Positions 34,701 to 45,084 of a stretch of DNA of 64,000 nucleotides are shown in pieces. The notes beneath the pieces are model-generated. The model saw nothing but the letters and a program-made list of their open reading frames with translations, made no database searches and was not told the DNA's origin. The translations under genes were made by a program, and so were the position numbers. Position 1 is the first letter of the stretch; each line of letters starts with the position of its first letter. Source of the stretch: Dicyema japonicum (lineage: Eukaryota; Dicyemida; Rhombozoa; Dicyemidae); contig RDEW01000059.1 of the NCBI GenBank assembly GCA_011109175.1, positions 1 through 64,000 of the forward strand. The letters run 5' to 3'.

Positions 34701-35065
34701 GCTCTACCACGAAATAACCAAGCATATTCATTTTTTCTTCTTTTTGTTTTTTCTCTTTCGGAAGAATCTCATAGGCGTATACTTTGTGAAACAGAATAAT
34801 TACCGACGATGGGGTTATTTGCCAATTCGTTTGCTGTTTGAATGTCGTTAATGTTTGCAGAAAATAAAATAGAATAGTCGCAGGTGACTCTTTCCCCAGT
34901 GCAAGCTATCTTAGTTGATTCGTTTATTATTTTCCCACAATATTCACTTTTCAAGAGAAGGTTAAAGTGTGCTGATTTGGTTCCCACCTACGTAATTTAA
35001 ACAAATACAATCTTATCGCATGTATTTATCAATATTGTTATTTTTGAAGTAACAGATTGTTCCAT
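31701..35065 (-). CDS. CFAP70: CFAP70 axonemal TPR protein
   Basis: CFAP70 (TTC18) sits at the base of the outer dynein arm and regulates ciliary motility. The minus strand starts MEQSVTSKITILINTCDKI, followed by the N-terminal domain: HFNLLLKSEYCGKI, TANELANNPIV, and the very conserved EILPKEKKQKEE with LGYFVVELLSVIE. A middle region with many short exons (33100-34650) follows. The C-terminal TPR array begins at 33099 (IEQLEFFTDEAISLKRLELA) and continues through DWLVDLFEEPDIWALIGHSY, LRLGEIYLAEGKFTEAKYNY and IGELEEAEMALCEANCLNSL. The family signature ending KVGFGNPQF precedes the stop at 31701-31703. Introns checked: 31791-31812 (22 nt), 31963-31986 (24), 34661-34682 (22), 34782-34803 (22), and 21 nt after exon 1. 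It converges on SURF4. Confidence 0.93.
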
Positions 35066-35860
35066 TTAACTAATTGCTATGGAAACTAATTTTTTCAATT
35101 TACATTTTTGATATTTTTATGCTTGAGTTTTTGTTTCAACTCAATCATTAAGTAAATCCAATTCCTACTTCGGACCTTAATAACCCTGTCCATTCATAAC
35201 TGTGTCGAAAAAAAATTACGAAACTAACTTCAGACAGATTTTTTAGTTCGAGGAGCATTATAATTTTTAAATTTTGTGCATCCAACACTTACTTAGTTAT
35301 ATAGCTTCTGAATATTTTGCTAATCTAACAAAAAAGGGAACGAGAGGCTACGGACATGTGGAGATGGAGGTGTTTAGTATAATAGAGCAGACACCTAAAC
35401 CTTCCAACCTACATCTCCGTCAATTTGTCAAAATATAAAAGTCATGGAATACTTGATGAATACAACTTTTTCTATATGTTGTTAGTGTTTTTGAGTATCG
35501 ATATTTATTTTGTGTAAATTAGGATCGTTTGTTTTCTATTTCTTAGTTTGTTTCTATCTCCGTCCGATTGAAAGGATTTTACAGTGAGGACTTGTTAACT
35601 AATCTGGTTTAATTTCTGTTCCATCGTTTATATTAGTCTCTAATGAATATACATTTTCCCAGTCATAATAGTTTTATAGGACTAAAATCACCTTCCTTCC
35701 ACGTGCCGTCGTCGATAGCAATAAAACAGTCTAGAAGTGGGATGGTTTGAATAATAATAAACAGCCACGAAGGAGTAGTAATGTTTCCATACTTAAACCT
35801 CAGTAGAACTCATATTTTATTAAGTAAGAACAGTCAATTAATCAAAGATGTTCTTGACTT
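35066..35860. other. Intergenic, nothing coding recognised
   Basis: Upstream of CFAP70. An imperfect inverted pair occurs at 35362-35380 (GGAGATGGAGGTGTTTAG) and 35388-35416 (CACCTAAACC...CATCTCC), which could be element debris. No promoter motif could be assigned. Confidence 0.4.
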
Positions 35861-35864
35861 GTCG

Positions 35865-36060
35865 TTTTTTTGTGATTCTCAAAAGACAATCCACAGTAAT
35901 GAAGCACTGTTGACGGAATCACTCGTCAACTCAGAAACATAGTAGATGCATGGAACTCTAGACGAATGGAGAAATGTGAAATTCTAACCTGGAACCAATT
36001 ATTACACAGCGCCATCCGGTTAGTAGACGTAAGAATGCTCAATTATAACTAATTGGACTG
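35865..36060 (-). mobile_element. Third, diverged SINE-like copy sharing the core
   Basis: The minus strand reads GTTGACGAGTGATTCCGTCA near 35907-35926, then GTGGATTGTCTTTTGAGAATC. Its head (ACCGGATGGCGCTGTGTAAT, GGTTCCAGGTTAGAATTTC) differs from both other heads. Assigned by the shared core only. Confidence 0.6.
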
Positions 36061-36117
36061 TTTAATTAAAGTTTTATTGGAATAACAAAAATTAAAATAA
36101 TGTTGCTTAGTTAATAA

Positions 36118-37378
36118 ATGTTTAATTGTGTGGACAGTGATAGAATTGATTATATTTGTGACCATTATGATATCGACTCACAAGTTATGTGGTTTTACTT
36201 AAATCAATATGGTTTAGTGGGGATTTTTTCTCTGATAAGTTCAGATGCAATCGCTTACAATTCTCAAATTTACAAGTTAGAATTATCGATAAAAGTAAAA
36301 ACGACAAAGTATCAGATTGCAATTTATCGCAGATTAAAAGAAAGCAGACTGAAATTGGCTTTCTAAAATTTATAAATCACAGAAATCTGGTGATTTCCAT
36401 AAATAGTTAAGGTTCGCCTGTTTGACCTATTGGAAAGTCAAAATAGTATTTATTGTGTTTTGGAGACATTCCAAAGTATTACATTCGAAGAAAGGTTTGT
36501 AAAGTAAAATCACTCAGAATTATGAATATTCAGGTTTATTCAGAAAAGTTGATATGCACGTGGATAATGCAAATTTGTTCGGCTTTGAATGTATTTGTTT
36601 AGTTTAGTGGTTAGTTCCTCCATAGTAACGACCTTGTCCACGGATGCTTGACGGTATCAGAATTGGTGGTAATTTAAGACTGACTTTATCTATTTTGATA
36701 AAAATAACTTCCTACTCTTAGGTAGGTCCTTTGCTAATTCAATAGACGGATTTTATTTAAAATATGTTAACGAACCACTTCTTCTTCAGTCTCTTGTCAA
36801 TTCATACCCTCACACATGTGGTATGATCTTTGAAGAACTTAGCTCCCGAAATAATCAGAGGATCACGTGCTCAGTCTAGTTGCGATCTTTGGTCACTTGG
36901 AGTTATAAGTCACCAAATGTTTACTGAATTCATGTATTAAAGGTTTGTGGGAAAGTGCCCGTTTGCAGACAATCCGTATGGGCAAATCAATGAATCTTTT
37001 GATTTTAGTAAGGTTGGACCTAAGGTGATCATTTTCTATTATTTTAGCGTTTGATTCACAAATTACTTCGGGAAAATCCCAATGACAGACTCACTGCAAC
37101 ATCAGCTTATGAATTGGTCAATCAGTGTTACACAGATGCTACCCACGATCACTTAGATATTCCCTACAGTTTACTAAACGTCAGCTCTACAAATGTATTC
37201 TATGGAGTTATTGTAGTCTGAGTTTTCTTTCGGGAAACTTGATAAAATAACAGAAACCATAGTTATCATATTATAACTACTTTAGGTTGATGAATCTCTT
37301 TTTAATGCGATTAACGAAAGCATCGAACTAATCAGTGACACAAACGAAGACGTATATTATTATTATATTTATAGTTAA
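36118..37378 (+). CDS. Protein pseudokinase with lost catalytic residues
   Basis: Splicing about ten GT-AG introns, mostly 22-25 nt with a few of 29-35, gives one continuous kinase fold. In order: YDIDSQVIGDFFSDKF (glycine-loop region); LQVRIIDKSKND, where the beta3 VAxK lysine is Arg; FLKFINHRNL then VRLFDLLESQNSIYCVLETF; WIMQICSALNFLHSNDLVHG CLTTDFIYFD, where HRDLKxxN has become HGCLTTDF; FLLLDGFY in place of DFG; CAPEIIRGSRAQSSCDLWSL GV (APE and DLWSLG intact); HQMFVGKCPFADNPYGQ; and LIHKLLRENPNDRLTA with the subdomain XI arginine. A short tail ends at 37376-37378. All joins keep phase, so it is a functional-looking gene, not a decayed copy. The fold is clear; the family is not. Loss of the beta3 Lys and the catalytic Asp argues against phosphotransfer. 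Confidence 0.82.
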
Positions 37379-37559
37379 CTAATATTCGTTAGGTTTATTA
37401 GTAAAACTAGGTTTATTAATAATTAATACAATTAATTTTTCTCATAAAATTATATTTTTGAGGCCGGTCTCACATTAATGGCAATAAATTGCACTTAAAT
37501 ATAATTTGATAAACGTTTGATAAATAATAAAGGATTCCTATATACTCTTTGTTTTCTGC

Positions 37560-37745
37560 AATTCCTAAAAGGGTCATTGGATCCACTTAACTCAAGAGAC
37601 GCCTAATATCTTGCCCAAAAGGATCCCCCTCTTTTCTACTCAAGTAGAAGGGTTCATCCAATGGCAGATAGTTAAGGAGATGTTGCTGAGAAAGGATACG
37701 TTTTATTCCACTGGGGGAACTGGAAGAAACCTACTTTGAGTACAT
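37560..37745 (+). repeat. Dispersed repeat, copy 2
   Basis: GTCATTGGATCCACTTAACT followed by AGAGACGCCTAAT and AGGATCCCCCTCTTTTC resembles 39430-39520 (GTCATTGGCTCCACC...GGAGACGCCCAATG...AGGATCCACTACTCTTTTC) and the reverse complement of 9000-9120. Non-coding, without clear ends. Confidence 0.55.
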
Positions 37746-37829
37746 TCAGTGAAAAATGATTAAAAAAACAAAAGTTATAGTCACATAAGCAATATGTTTT
37801 TTGTCAAATTCGAACAAATAATCAAATTT

Positions 37830-38040
37830 AATGGTGATTTCTACAGAAAACTTAATAATGTATAAAAGAAGGACAGTTCTCACAAAATTGAATGAAATAA
37901 ATCATTTTTAACTAAAGATGAATATTATTTTTGTTAAAAATCTGTAAAAATATTAGTCCTTCTATAGTATTAAAGGTGAAAAGTTAAAACCGTTGGTTGT
38001 TGGAAAGTTTAACTTAAATTATAAGAACTGAGGATTATGG
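37830..38040 (+). mobile_element. Tigger/pogo transposase fragment
   Basis: YSIKGEKLKPLVVGKFNLNY matches LENEKLKPLVIGKFKYNNY in the Tigger copy at 46110. Short and frameshifted. Confidence 0.6.
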
Positions 38041-38159
38041 AGTACTAATTTAAATAATACAAATAGGTTGTGTATAAAGAATGCATGGGTGATGAGAGAT
38101 ATCTTTAATTAGTTACAAAAAATTAATAATACAGACTCGACTTCATTCTTCTTGAAAAT

Positions 38160-38450
38160 GCTAGATGTCATATTTGCCAAACATTATTTAATCCGCTATA
38201 AGTTCTGCAATTTCTTGTTGGTTAGCAATATGTTTTCCTACTTCATTTCGTAAAGTCAGTGTTTTCCTTGGTAGTTTTCTGATTTGTCCGACAGCTTCAT
38301 AAAACTTTGCATTGTCTTTAAGGCCTTTGATTTTCTCTATTTTTGTTATTGTTTCGTTCTTCCGACGTGCAGCTTTTCTTATTTTCTTTTTGATGACTGT
38401 TCTTTCCTTTTGTAGCCGCTGTTTCTATTTTTGTCATCTGTATTTAGACA
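38160..38450 (-). mobile_element. LINE-A pre-RT fragment
   Basis: The minus strand reads KKIRKAARRKNETITKIEKI, KGLKDNAKFYEAVGQIRKLP and IANQQEIAELIAD. This corresponds to the linker before the RT in LINE-A (KINKLKDNAQVYVAARLLRR at 6825). Confidence 0.65.
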
Positions 38451-38539
38451 TTGTATCCATATCGCCTTTTGTTGATTAGCAAGGAGTTTCAAAGCGGTTA
38501 TTTCTTCATAAAAGACAATTATTCAACAAAGAAACAAAT

Positions 38540-38710
38540 GTTAGCTGAGGAAGCCGGCTACGTGGATCCTAAACAAGTTCCCTCGGAGTATGGTCATTCC
38601 AATCTTTTGTCTCAGCCATAACCCTTCTCGTTGATCCCTTTTTTTCTGGCAAGTATTCTTCCGAGTTTGTGCAAGAACTCAGCCGTCATTAGACCAACGG
38701 CATTTACTTA
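38540..38710 (-). mobile_element. RLE-2 retroelement 3'-end fragment
   Basis: The minus strand reads MTAEFLHKLGRIL then GINEKGYG, matching MTAEFLRELG and the following WLRQRIGI-type ending at 59380-59480. Stops are present. Confidence 0.65.
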
Positions 38711-39039
38711 ACCACTAGAATTTATTTATAAGCGTTACACCAACAGCGCCATTACAGCTACGGACTGTGACATATTAATATATGATAACTAGGGCAACCA
38801 ATTTCAATAAATTACAATTTTTTAGTCCTTTTTGGATATAATTTAGGATTATATCTGACGCCACCAGAGATGGTGAACGCTGACAATTCAAGCTCCCTGG
38901 AGCCAAAAGAGAAGAGGAGGAACAGAAGAATCAAACAAATAATCTTCGATTCATGTAGCCACATAGCACTACACCAACGTTGAACCACGTGGCATTTGTC
39001 GAAAAAGTTGGGCTATGAAAGTAACAGAAACATTATAAG

Positions 39040-39260
39040 AATAAAATCCTACTTCAAGATGTTGATAATCTGATTTCTTCTTTAAAGGCTGCCACAGTGA
39101 AGAACAAAAGACGCTGGGAAATGTTCTCACAAATAGGAAATCTACCCGAAGTTGTTGCAGCAAAATAGGGAAGCTGGCTAAAAGCAGCCAAATATTACTT
39201 CCAGAATCTACCAGAAATTATTAAAGTTTCTCTGAATTTGAAGGAGATAGAGTTTTAATC
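39040..39260 (+). mobile_element. hAT-like transposase fragment
   Basis: The plus strand reads RRWEMFSQIGNLPEVVAAK, one stop, then GSWLKAAKYYFQNLPEIIKV. It is the counterpart of PPRVHLTRWGTWLKAATYYS at 48820-48880. Confidence 0.65.
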
Positions 39261-39359
39261 AGAAATGTTTCGATTTTTAATTATTTTAGGCCAAAGTTAA
39301 TATTCCCACGTTGTTTTCAAGTTTAACCGAAATCAGTTCAAACTATTTGGTGTTAATTG

Positions 39360-39600
39360 AAAAAAAACAATGAAATGGCCATGTGGTGCTATGTGGCTAG
39401 TATGTCAAAAATTATTTTCCCTCCCTTTGATGGCGTCATTGGCTCCACCTTACTAAGGAGACGCCCAATGCCTGATCAACATCAAGAGGATCCACTACTC
39501 TTTTCCCGGGGGACAATGTCGTTACCTGGAGACAAGTTCTGGAGCGCTGGAACGAGTCAGGATCAAGGAGTTAGTTAGTTTGGTTACCCTTGGTATAATT
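39360..39600 (+). repeat. Dispersed repeat, copy 3
   Basis: CCATGTGGTGCTATGTGGCT at 39378 and GATGGCGTCATTGGCTCCAC at 39430 match the block at 8990-9190 in reverse complement. Together with 37560-37745 this makes three copies. Non-coding. Confidence 0.6.
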
Positions 39601-40076
39601 TTAATTGTAATTTAATACCGAAATAATCGATTATTCAATTGAAAATCTTATTTTCATCAGATCGGTGCAATATAAAAAAATTATATATCAAAAAAGCTTC
39701 AGAAATCTTTGATACTAAGTATTCTTGATTTCTCAAATAAAAATCTTTCGCCAGAAATTTACTCATAACTTGGAAATTTTTGCGGAAACTCAGCCTCAAT
39801 TGAAAGGGCATTTTTTTATTTATTTGAGAACTTGTTGTTAGTTTTGGTTGCCGTCTCATTTACTGACGTCGAAGGGAACGTTCAGTGGTCAATCATATCA
39901 AACAGCTAATATCACAAATATCCAGGTAAATGTGAATTTGTAAAATTAGTTGATATATTCCCTTTATAATTGTAACTGTCTTTGTGGTTTCAATTGCTAT
40001 GATAAAAGTCAGTTATAGGCCTGTTCACTTTATATGTGTGATATTGATAATTGAAGGATCCAGTTGCATTGTCGAT

Positions 40077-40405
40077 GGGGATATTTTATTTATTTTTTAA
40101 CAGCCTTTTCACGAGAGCCATAATATTTATAGCTCCGCATAGGCAGGACACACACTTTATTTAAGTAAAGAACAGTTAATTTTAACTAATCGAACCAAGG
40201 AATGATCTTCACTTCTTTTTATTTTTCTTGAGTGTGGGTCCTTTCTAGACAATCCAGCTCCACTGATGACGGCGTCAATCGTCAATCCCTTTTAGCATCG
40301 TATGCGTGGAACCTTCCACCAGGTGAACAGCATCGAGATTCGAACCCGTAACCTAAGTCACTTAAGCCCGACTCCAACCACTATGCCACCCGGGGATATT
40401 TTATT
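40077..40405 (-). mobile_element. tRNA-derived SINE, full copy with perfect 14-bp target-site duplication
   Basis: GGGGATATTTTATT occurs at 40077-40090 and 40392-40405. The minus-strand insert (40391 to 40091) opens GGTGGCATAGTGGTTGG (A box), has GGGTTCGAATCTC (B box), the core TTGACGATTGACGCCGTCAT, GTGTGTGTCCTGCCTATGCG, and ends ATGGCTCTCGTGAAAAGGCT with an AT-rich tail. That last block is shared with the LINE-A 3' end at 47945-47965. Confidence 0.94.
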
Positions 40406-40429
40406 GTATGGATATTCAAGTGGTTAACC

Positions 40430-40834
40430 AAGCTAAAAAATAAAATTAATTTAAAATTAAGATTTTGTTGACTTTCTCGCATTCTTCAGGACATTTGGGT
40501 TTTTACTGACATCCCTGCAACTGTTTTTGTACCACAAATTACTCATAATAGAATTCACACCAAAAATCAGTTACTTTTTAAATGTTCTGTCTAGCTGGCG
40601 TTTTAGTTGCTTATTCAACATTCATGCTATCATTTATATGGTCATTCCTTCTGTGCTATACCACTGCCATGATCCTCAATATTTCCTCGATATTTTTACA
40701 CATTTGTACAGCTATTTTCACCTCCACTATAAAGTAGTTGTTTAATTATTGGTAGTTTCATTACTTGCATATTATTGCATTTTTGTTATTACCATCTCTG
40801 CTGGATTATATGCCTTTATGAGCCCAAGTCATAA
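40430..40834 (+). CDS. Probable multi-pass membrane protein gene, frame uncertain
   Basis: Short introns fit at 40584-40606 (23 nt) and 40734-40755 (22 nt), with another likely to end at 40489. The joined exons read as consecutive hydrophobic segments such as STFMLSFIWSFLLCYTTAMI and LNISSIFLHICTAIFTSTI. However, unspliced and alternative frames are hydrophobic too (e.g. AIIYMVIPSVLYHCHDPQYF), so the true exon set is unsettled. I do not name a family. It lies just downstream of the SINE. Confidence 0.4.
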
Positions 40835-41496
40835 GGTAATTACGATATTTTAGTATATTTGAAAGACAATAAATATAAATTTGATAGTTAATTTTAAAAT
40901 GTGCTGTTTAACTTTTATGTTTACTGATCAAATTCCCTACAACTGCGGAGTTGTATCATTAATCTACTCTTACGAGACCTCAATGGGAGTGGCAATATAG
41001 ATCTTGAGTTTTAGGAAGAGAAAGATCTGTTTGTTCTAAGAAAGATCCTCAATTGACTTAATATAGATATTTAAGTAGAGATCATTTAGAACTAAGTAAT
41101 TGATTGGGAGGTAGAAGGGGTTGTGTGAAGTATTATAAGAGTAGGGATCTTTTAATAAAGTTTGTACCCCACTTTTTCTCGCTGTATTGATTGTGCAGGT
41201 TATCATTATTGGTTTAAGCACTTGTCAAAGATAGATAAGGTCCAATATTAGTCAACAAAGATATCTAAGATAGCCAGAGATCCGAGGGAGTCAACTAATG
41301 CTGTCCGAGGGAGATGTTGAAGTTAAATAATATATTTTGTCAGTGGACGAGTAAAGCGAATGTAGTTACTCTACTCCCAATTATTGTACCCAAGCGACAT
41401 TAATCTATTATTTAAATTGATAGGTATTTAATACAGAAAATTAGGTCGACTATGCACGTCACCATGGTAACCATTTAAGTTAAGTACGAGGGAGTC

Positions 41497-42094
41497 TTAC
41501 CTCAAAAGACCTAGACTCCTCACGAGATCCTTCTTCAACCAGTACATCAGGAAAGGAAGATCACAGATTTTCATGTGCAAAACTGCTATTCTTTTATACA
41601 TTTCATCTTTACTGGTCTTTAATTTCTCATTTAATTTTGTGTCGGACCTCACCTGAGTGCAAAATTCAACCAATTTCCTCGTTTTTATCAACATTATTAT
41701 ACTCAGGTGACACATCACTGTATTCACTTGAGGAATAACATGAACCTGATTTATTCTCAAATTTACATTACATGACAGAAAGCTCAATCCTTAAGAATCG
41801 TGATTATTAAAAACAGAATCCTCTCAATTAAGGAGAGATTTATTTTATTACCACAGGATCACTGGGTTAAAGGAAAAGGAGAAAGTTTCCAACTAACAGA
41901 GAGATCCCAAACCGCCAATGAAGCAGCCGAATCAGGGAAAGTTCTCTCATGTATACCACCTCATTGGACAAGGTATCCTCTCGTACTTTTGTTCGTCGCG
42001 ATATATCTTGAGAGTGTTTCATCAGAGGGTTGTCTAGATTTTGGCTGCCCTTAGGATCTTCCTCTGTCCTTAAGGCCGAGATGATTATTTTCAT
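41497..42094 (-). CDS. Unrecognised protein with helical C-terminal region
   Basis: The minus frame from 42094 begins MKIIISALRTEEDPKGSQNL and runs open for about 45 residues. Then frames diverge at a possible 14-nt GT-AG step near 41955. The frame ending at 41497 gives an amphipathic, charged block: RKLVEFCTQVRSDTKLNEKL, KTSKDEMYKRIAVLHMKICD and YWLKKDLVRSLGLLR. The exon joins between the two are not fixed. Its 5' end lies about 300 bp from the 3' end of ROMO1, same strand. No domain recognised. Confidence 0.4.
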
Positions 42095-42396
42095 ATTTAA
42101 TATTTTCCTATTGACTCATCAATTTCTGTATACCCCATTACAATATGTTTACCTGTCATTTTGACCACTTCAATCAATGCAACTTATGTCTCTTTAATTT
42201 TCATTTCAACCTCTGTATCTCATTTTGATTGGTATATTACGACCTATGAATGTCTCCAATAACCTTAATTGTATTTTTTAATAGTCGTCGTAAGATGGAA
42301 GGTCCTGAGTTGTAATCTCGTCCTGGTACTTCAATATTTAGGTTGTAAACAATTTTATTATCGTTAAATAGCGAGAGAAAACGGTAAATTTAAAAG

Positions 42397-42658
42397 TCAA
42401 CACCGAATTCCGGTACCAATCGACATAAAAAGTCCGAATGTTCCTCCTGCCTGAAACATAGACTTCCCAACCATTCCGATGAACTCCCTTCCACGCAATC
42501 CAAGTCTAATGTCAGGTAGAATATAACCTGAATGCAGAAAAGGAGCCAAATAATATTCCCGAACCGCACCCAACTAAGCAACCGACTCCAAACCCATATT
42601 TCATTTTATCGAAACAACTTGGCCCAGATTGACCTACAGGTTGTCTGTAAACTGGCAT
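42397..42658 (-). CDS. ROMO1: ROMO1 mitochondrial inner-membrane protein
   Basis: ROMO1 (yeast Mgr2) is a small inner-membrane protein linked to TIM23 import gating, reactive-oxygen signalling and OPA1 processing. Two exons (42528-42658 and 42397-42505) flank a 22-nt intron at 42506-42527 and encode 79 residues, the same length as the human protein. It starts [20 protein letters not shown]. The glycine-rich helix [19 protein letters not shown] and the conserved [20 protein letters not shown], then [15 protein letters not shown], match CLRIGMRGRELMGGIGKTMM and GGTFGTFMAIGMGIRC. The family's C-terminal IRC is kept. The 22-nt splice restores the frame exactly. It is the clearest demonstration of a very short intron in the window. 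Confidence 0.97.
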
Positions 42659-42759
42659 TCACACAACGAGACTAATTGGGAAATTTAAAAATAAAATATT
42701 TACTTATAAAATTATAAAAATTAAAAAAGAGGACACGTTTAGTGAACGTCGGAAGTTTC

Positions 42760-43215
42760 GTAAGAATACCTAGAGTTGGCACCTTTAATGATTTTAACGC
42801 GCGTCATGTGGCTCGCCGTTTCTGGTGGCGTCAACTGTGGAATTAGTCACACAGTAAAATGGATAATTTGCTCACCCCAATCCAAGAAGAATGTCCTTCT
42901 TGGACGGCTCTCTCTTTATTACTCATATGACCTGTTAATACCGCTCTTAATATCTCTGGAGACATCAAACCTAATCCGGGAACAGCGAAATCTCTTTCCA
43001 TCATTCAACTCAACATAAATGGACTGAGAGGAAAGATAATTGAGCTCAGAAATTTCTTAAACAAAACGACATCAGTGATTACTGTCTCCTCGCAAATATC
43101 ATTCTCCAAATCTATGTCAAATTATAGAAAAATACAACCATCATTAAGTGCAAGTGTTAAACCAGGAATGCCTCTATACATCTCAAAAGGTATTCTCCGC
43201 TCGACGAATGTACAG
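42760..43215 (+). mobile_element. LINE-B 5' part with endonuclease start
   Basis: NPGTAKSLSIIQLNINGLRG (about 42975-43035) and KIIELRNFLNKTTSVITV are the N-terminal block of a CR1-like APE endonuclease. The copy decays after KPGMPLYISKGI (43165). Confidence 0.8.
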
Positions 43216-43543
43216 TTATGTTATACATATGAGTGGCACTAGGTAACATTTGAATCCAAGATTTTTCAGCGTTTTTGTCATCAGAATCCGTGTAAGATCT
43301 AGATTAAACCTTTCATTCGGTTTTAACGCAATGATATAATGTTCTTTATCACTTATCTATTAAAATATTACTAAAAGACAAACTTTTAAAGTAGAAAACT
43401 TACAGATTTCACAGAAATTAATTACTCTGTGGATAACAATTCTTTTAATGTGGAAGTAGTGTTTATTGCAGAGATCTTTATTCATTACAAGAGTTATGGA
43501 GTGGATGTTTCAAAGTATTTCTTACAAGTTTGAAATTTTTATC

Positions 43544-43929
43544 TCAAAAATTATGGAATTTATTATGCTTAGATGTATCCAAGTCATTTTGAGAGTGTCC
43601 GTCATGAAGCTCTCTTGGGGCGGCTATTCTCGCCAGATATCTCTTTATTTGACTTGATTTCTTTTCCAAAAAAGATTAGTTTGTCGAAATTGATACATGT
43701 CTAACGTTATTTCGTTCAACATGGGTGGTCTTTATGTTAGGAGTGACAAAAATTTAGTTACTTGTCTGTTTCGGAAATCTACTTTATTTAACATGTCCTG
43801 AACATTTTCAAGACAATCTGCGTTTACATTGCGACTCCTACAGTCGTTGCTTATGAACTCGTACTAAAATCAGTAAGAAAAACAGAACAGATTGACCTAA
43901 TATGACTGACAAGTATTACATCGACACAT
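43544..43929 (-). CDS. Unrecognised spliced gene
   Basis: Minus-strand exons join through 32- and 36-nt introns (about 43697-43762) to a hydrophilic, Arg/Asn-rich protein: YEFISNDCRSRNVNADCLEN, VQDMLNKVDFRNRQ, TTHVERNNVRH, then SSQIKRYLARIAAPRELHDG and SQNDLDTSKHNKFHNF. The stop is at 43544-43546. A candidate first exon MCRCNTC starts at 43929. There is no signal or TM segment. Both joins are phase 0, which supports a gene. I do not recognise it. Confidence 0.45.
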
Positions 43930-44153
43930 TTTTGACAAGAATTTAAATTTCCACTTTAATATCAAAAAACTAGTAACCCAACCCAAAACTTAAGCGAAAA
44001 TATTGAAGAATTGTTCCGTTAAATATTTGAATGTCCTAATCAGCTCTGAAATAACAGTGAGCTATCCTAAATTCAAATAATTTTACGCAGAGTCCTTAAT
44101 GAAAAGGTTAAGAAATTTTCCCCAAGACTTCAAATCTAGAATTAAATCCTAAT

Positions 44154-45035
44154 ACAGTGTAACCCCGGTTTGGGGCACTCTGTTCCCTGAAAAGCGGGGT
44201 GGCTCGAAAACAGGGGTTATTGTTTTTTCCATTCTAAAATCTTTTATTTTAAACCATATAAATTTAAAAAAGGTTAAAGATTTTATTTTATTAATAATAT
44301 CTATCAAGTCGCTCTTTAACGAAGTAATCGGTTATTTTTGCTCCAATTTTGTAACCATTTCGGATGTTTCTCATTACTGCCATTCGGAATTCGTAGAATT
44401 TTTTAATGACTTTGGTATTATACAGGAAATGTTCTGTTTCAGAGTATTTAAAGTTTCCAGGATTTGTTTCTCTGTCACGTCCTCGTTTTCAGCTACATCT
44501 CCATTATAGATAAAAGTGTTGCATTCAATAGTTTCTTCATCATCAGCCTCGGTTAATATTTCATTTACAGCTTCGGTCATTATTTCATCAGTTAGGCGAT
44601 CATCAATATTTAAGACATCACGATTTTTTCAATTTGTTTCCAACAATCTGTGAATTTCTGTTACTTCATTCCAACTTTTTGAAACCAGCATTACAACCTG
44701 ACGAAGGTTTGGTTTTGAAAGAAGTTCTTTAAGATCACTTTCAATGTCCTGAAAACATAAAAATTCGATTAAAAAATTTGAGTATATGATCCCCATATCT
44801 AATGGCTGTGTATAGGGTGTCGTATTTTTAGGCAAAAAAAAGAATTCGATAGTGGAGCATTCAATAGTTTTATGAAATCCTGCATTATCAAGTAATAATA
44901 ATATTTTCTTTGTTGAGTAACCAACTTCTCATCTTGCTTGCATAACCAACTTCTAAAAACGTTCCCGTCATCCATGCACTTTTGGAAGCTGAATATAAAA
45001 CACAAAAATCTTCAACATTGAAATTTTTGAAACAG
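44154..45035 (-). mobile_element. Tigger/pogo transposon, 3' half with terminal repeat
   Basis: The plus strand at 44155 shows TA then CAGTGTAACCCCGGTTTGGG, a Tigger-like terminal inverted repeat with TA target. Inside, the minus strand gives SAWMTGTFLEVGYASK (about 44960), ILLLLDNAGFHKTIECSTIE FFFLPKNTT (44830-44915), YTQPLDMGIIYSNF (44780), and the acidic tail DDEETIECNTFIYNGDVAEN. DDE_1 blocks are in order, and the first half is lost. Confidence 0.85.
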
Positions 45036-45084
45036 CGAGTTTATTATATTTCCCAATAATCAATGGTTCAAGTTTTTCACCCTC

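Noticed and set aside
35362-35416. Regulatory hairpin upstream of CFAP70
   Set aside because: The inverted match is imperfect, with several mismatches, and repeated elements are common nearby.
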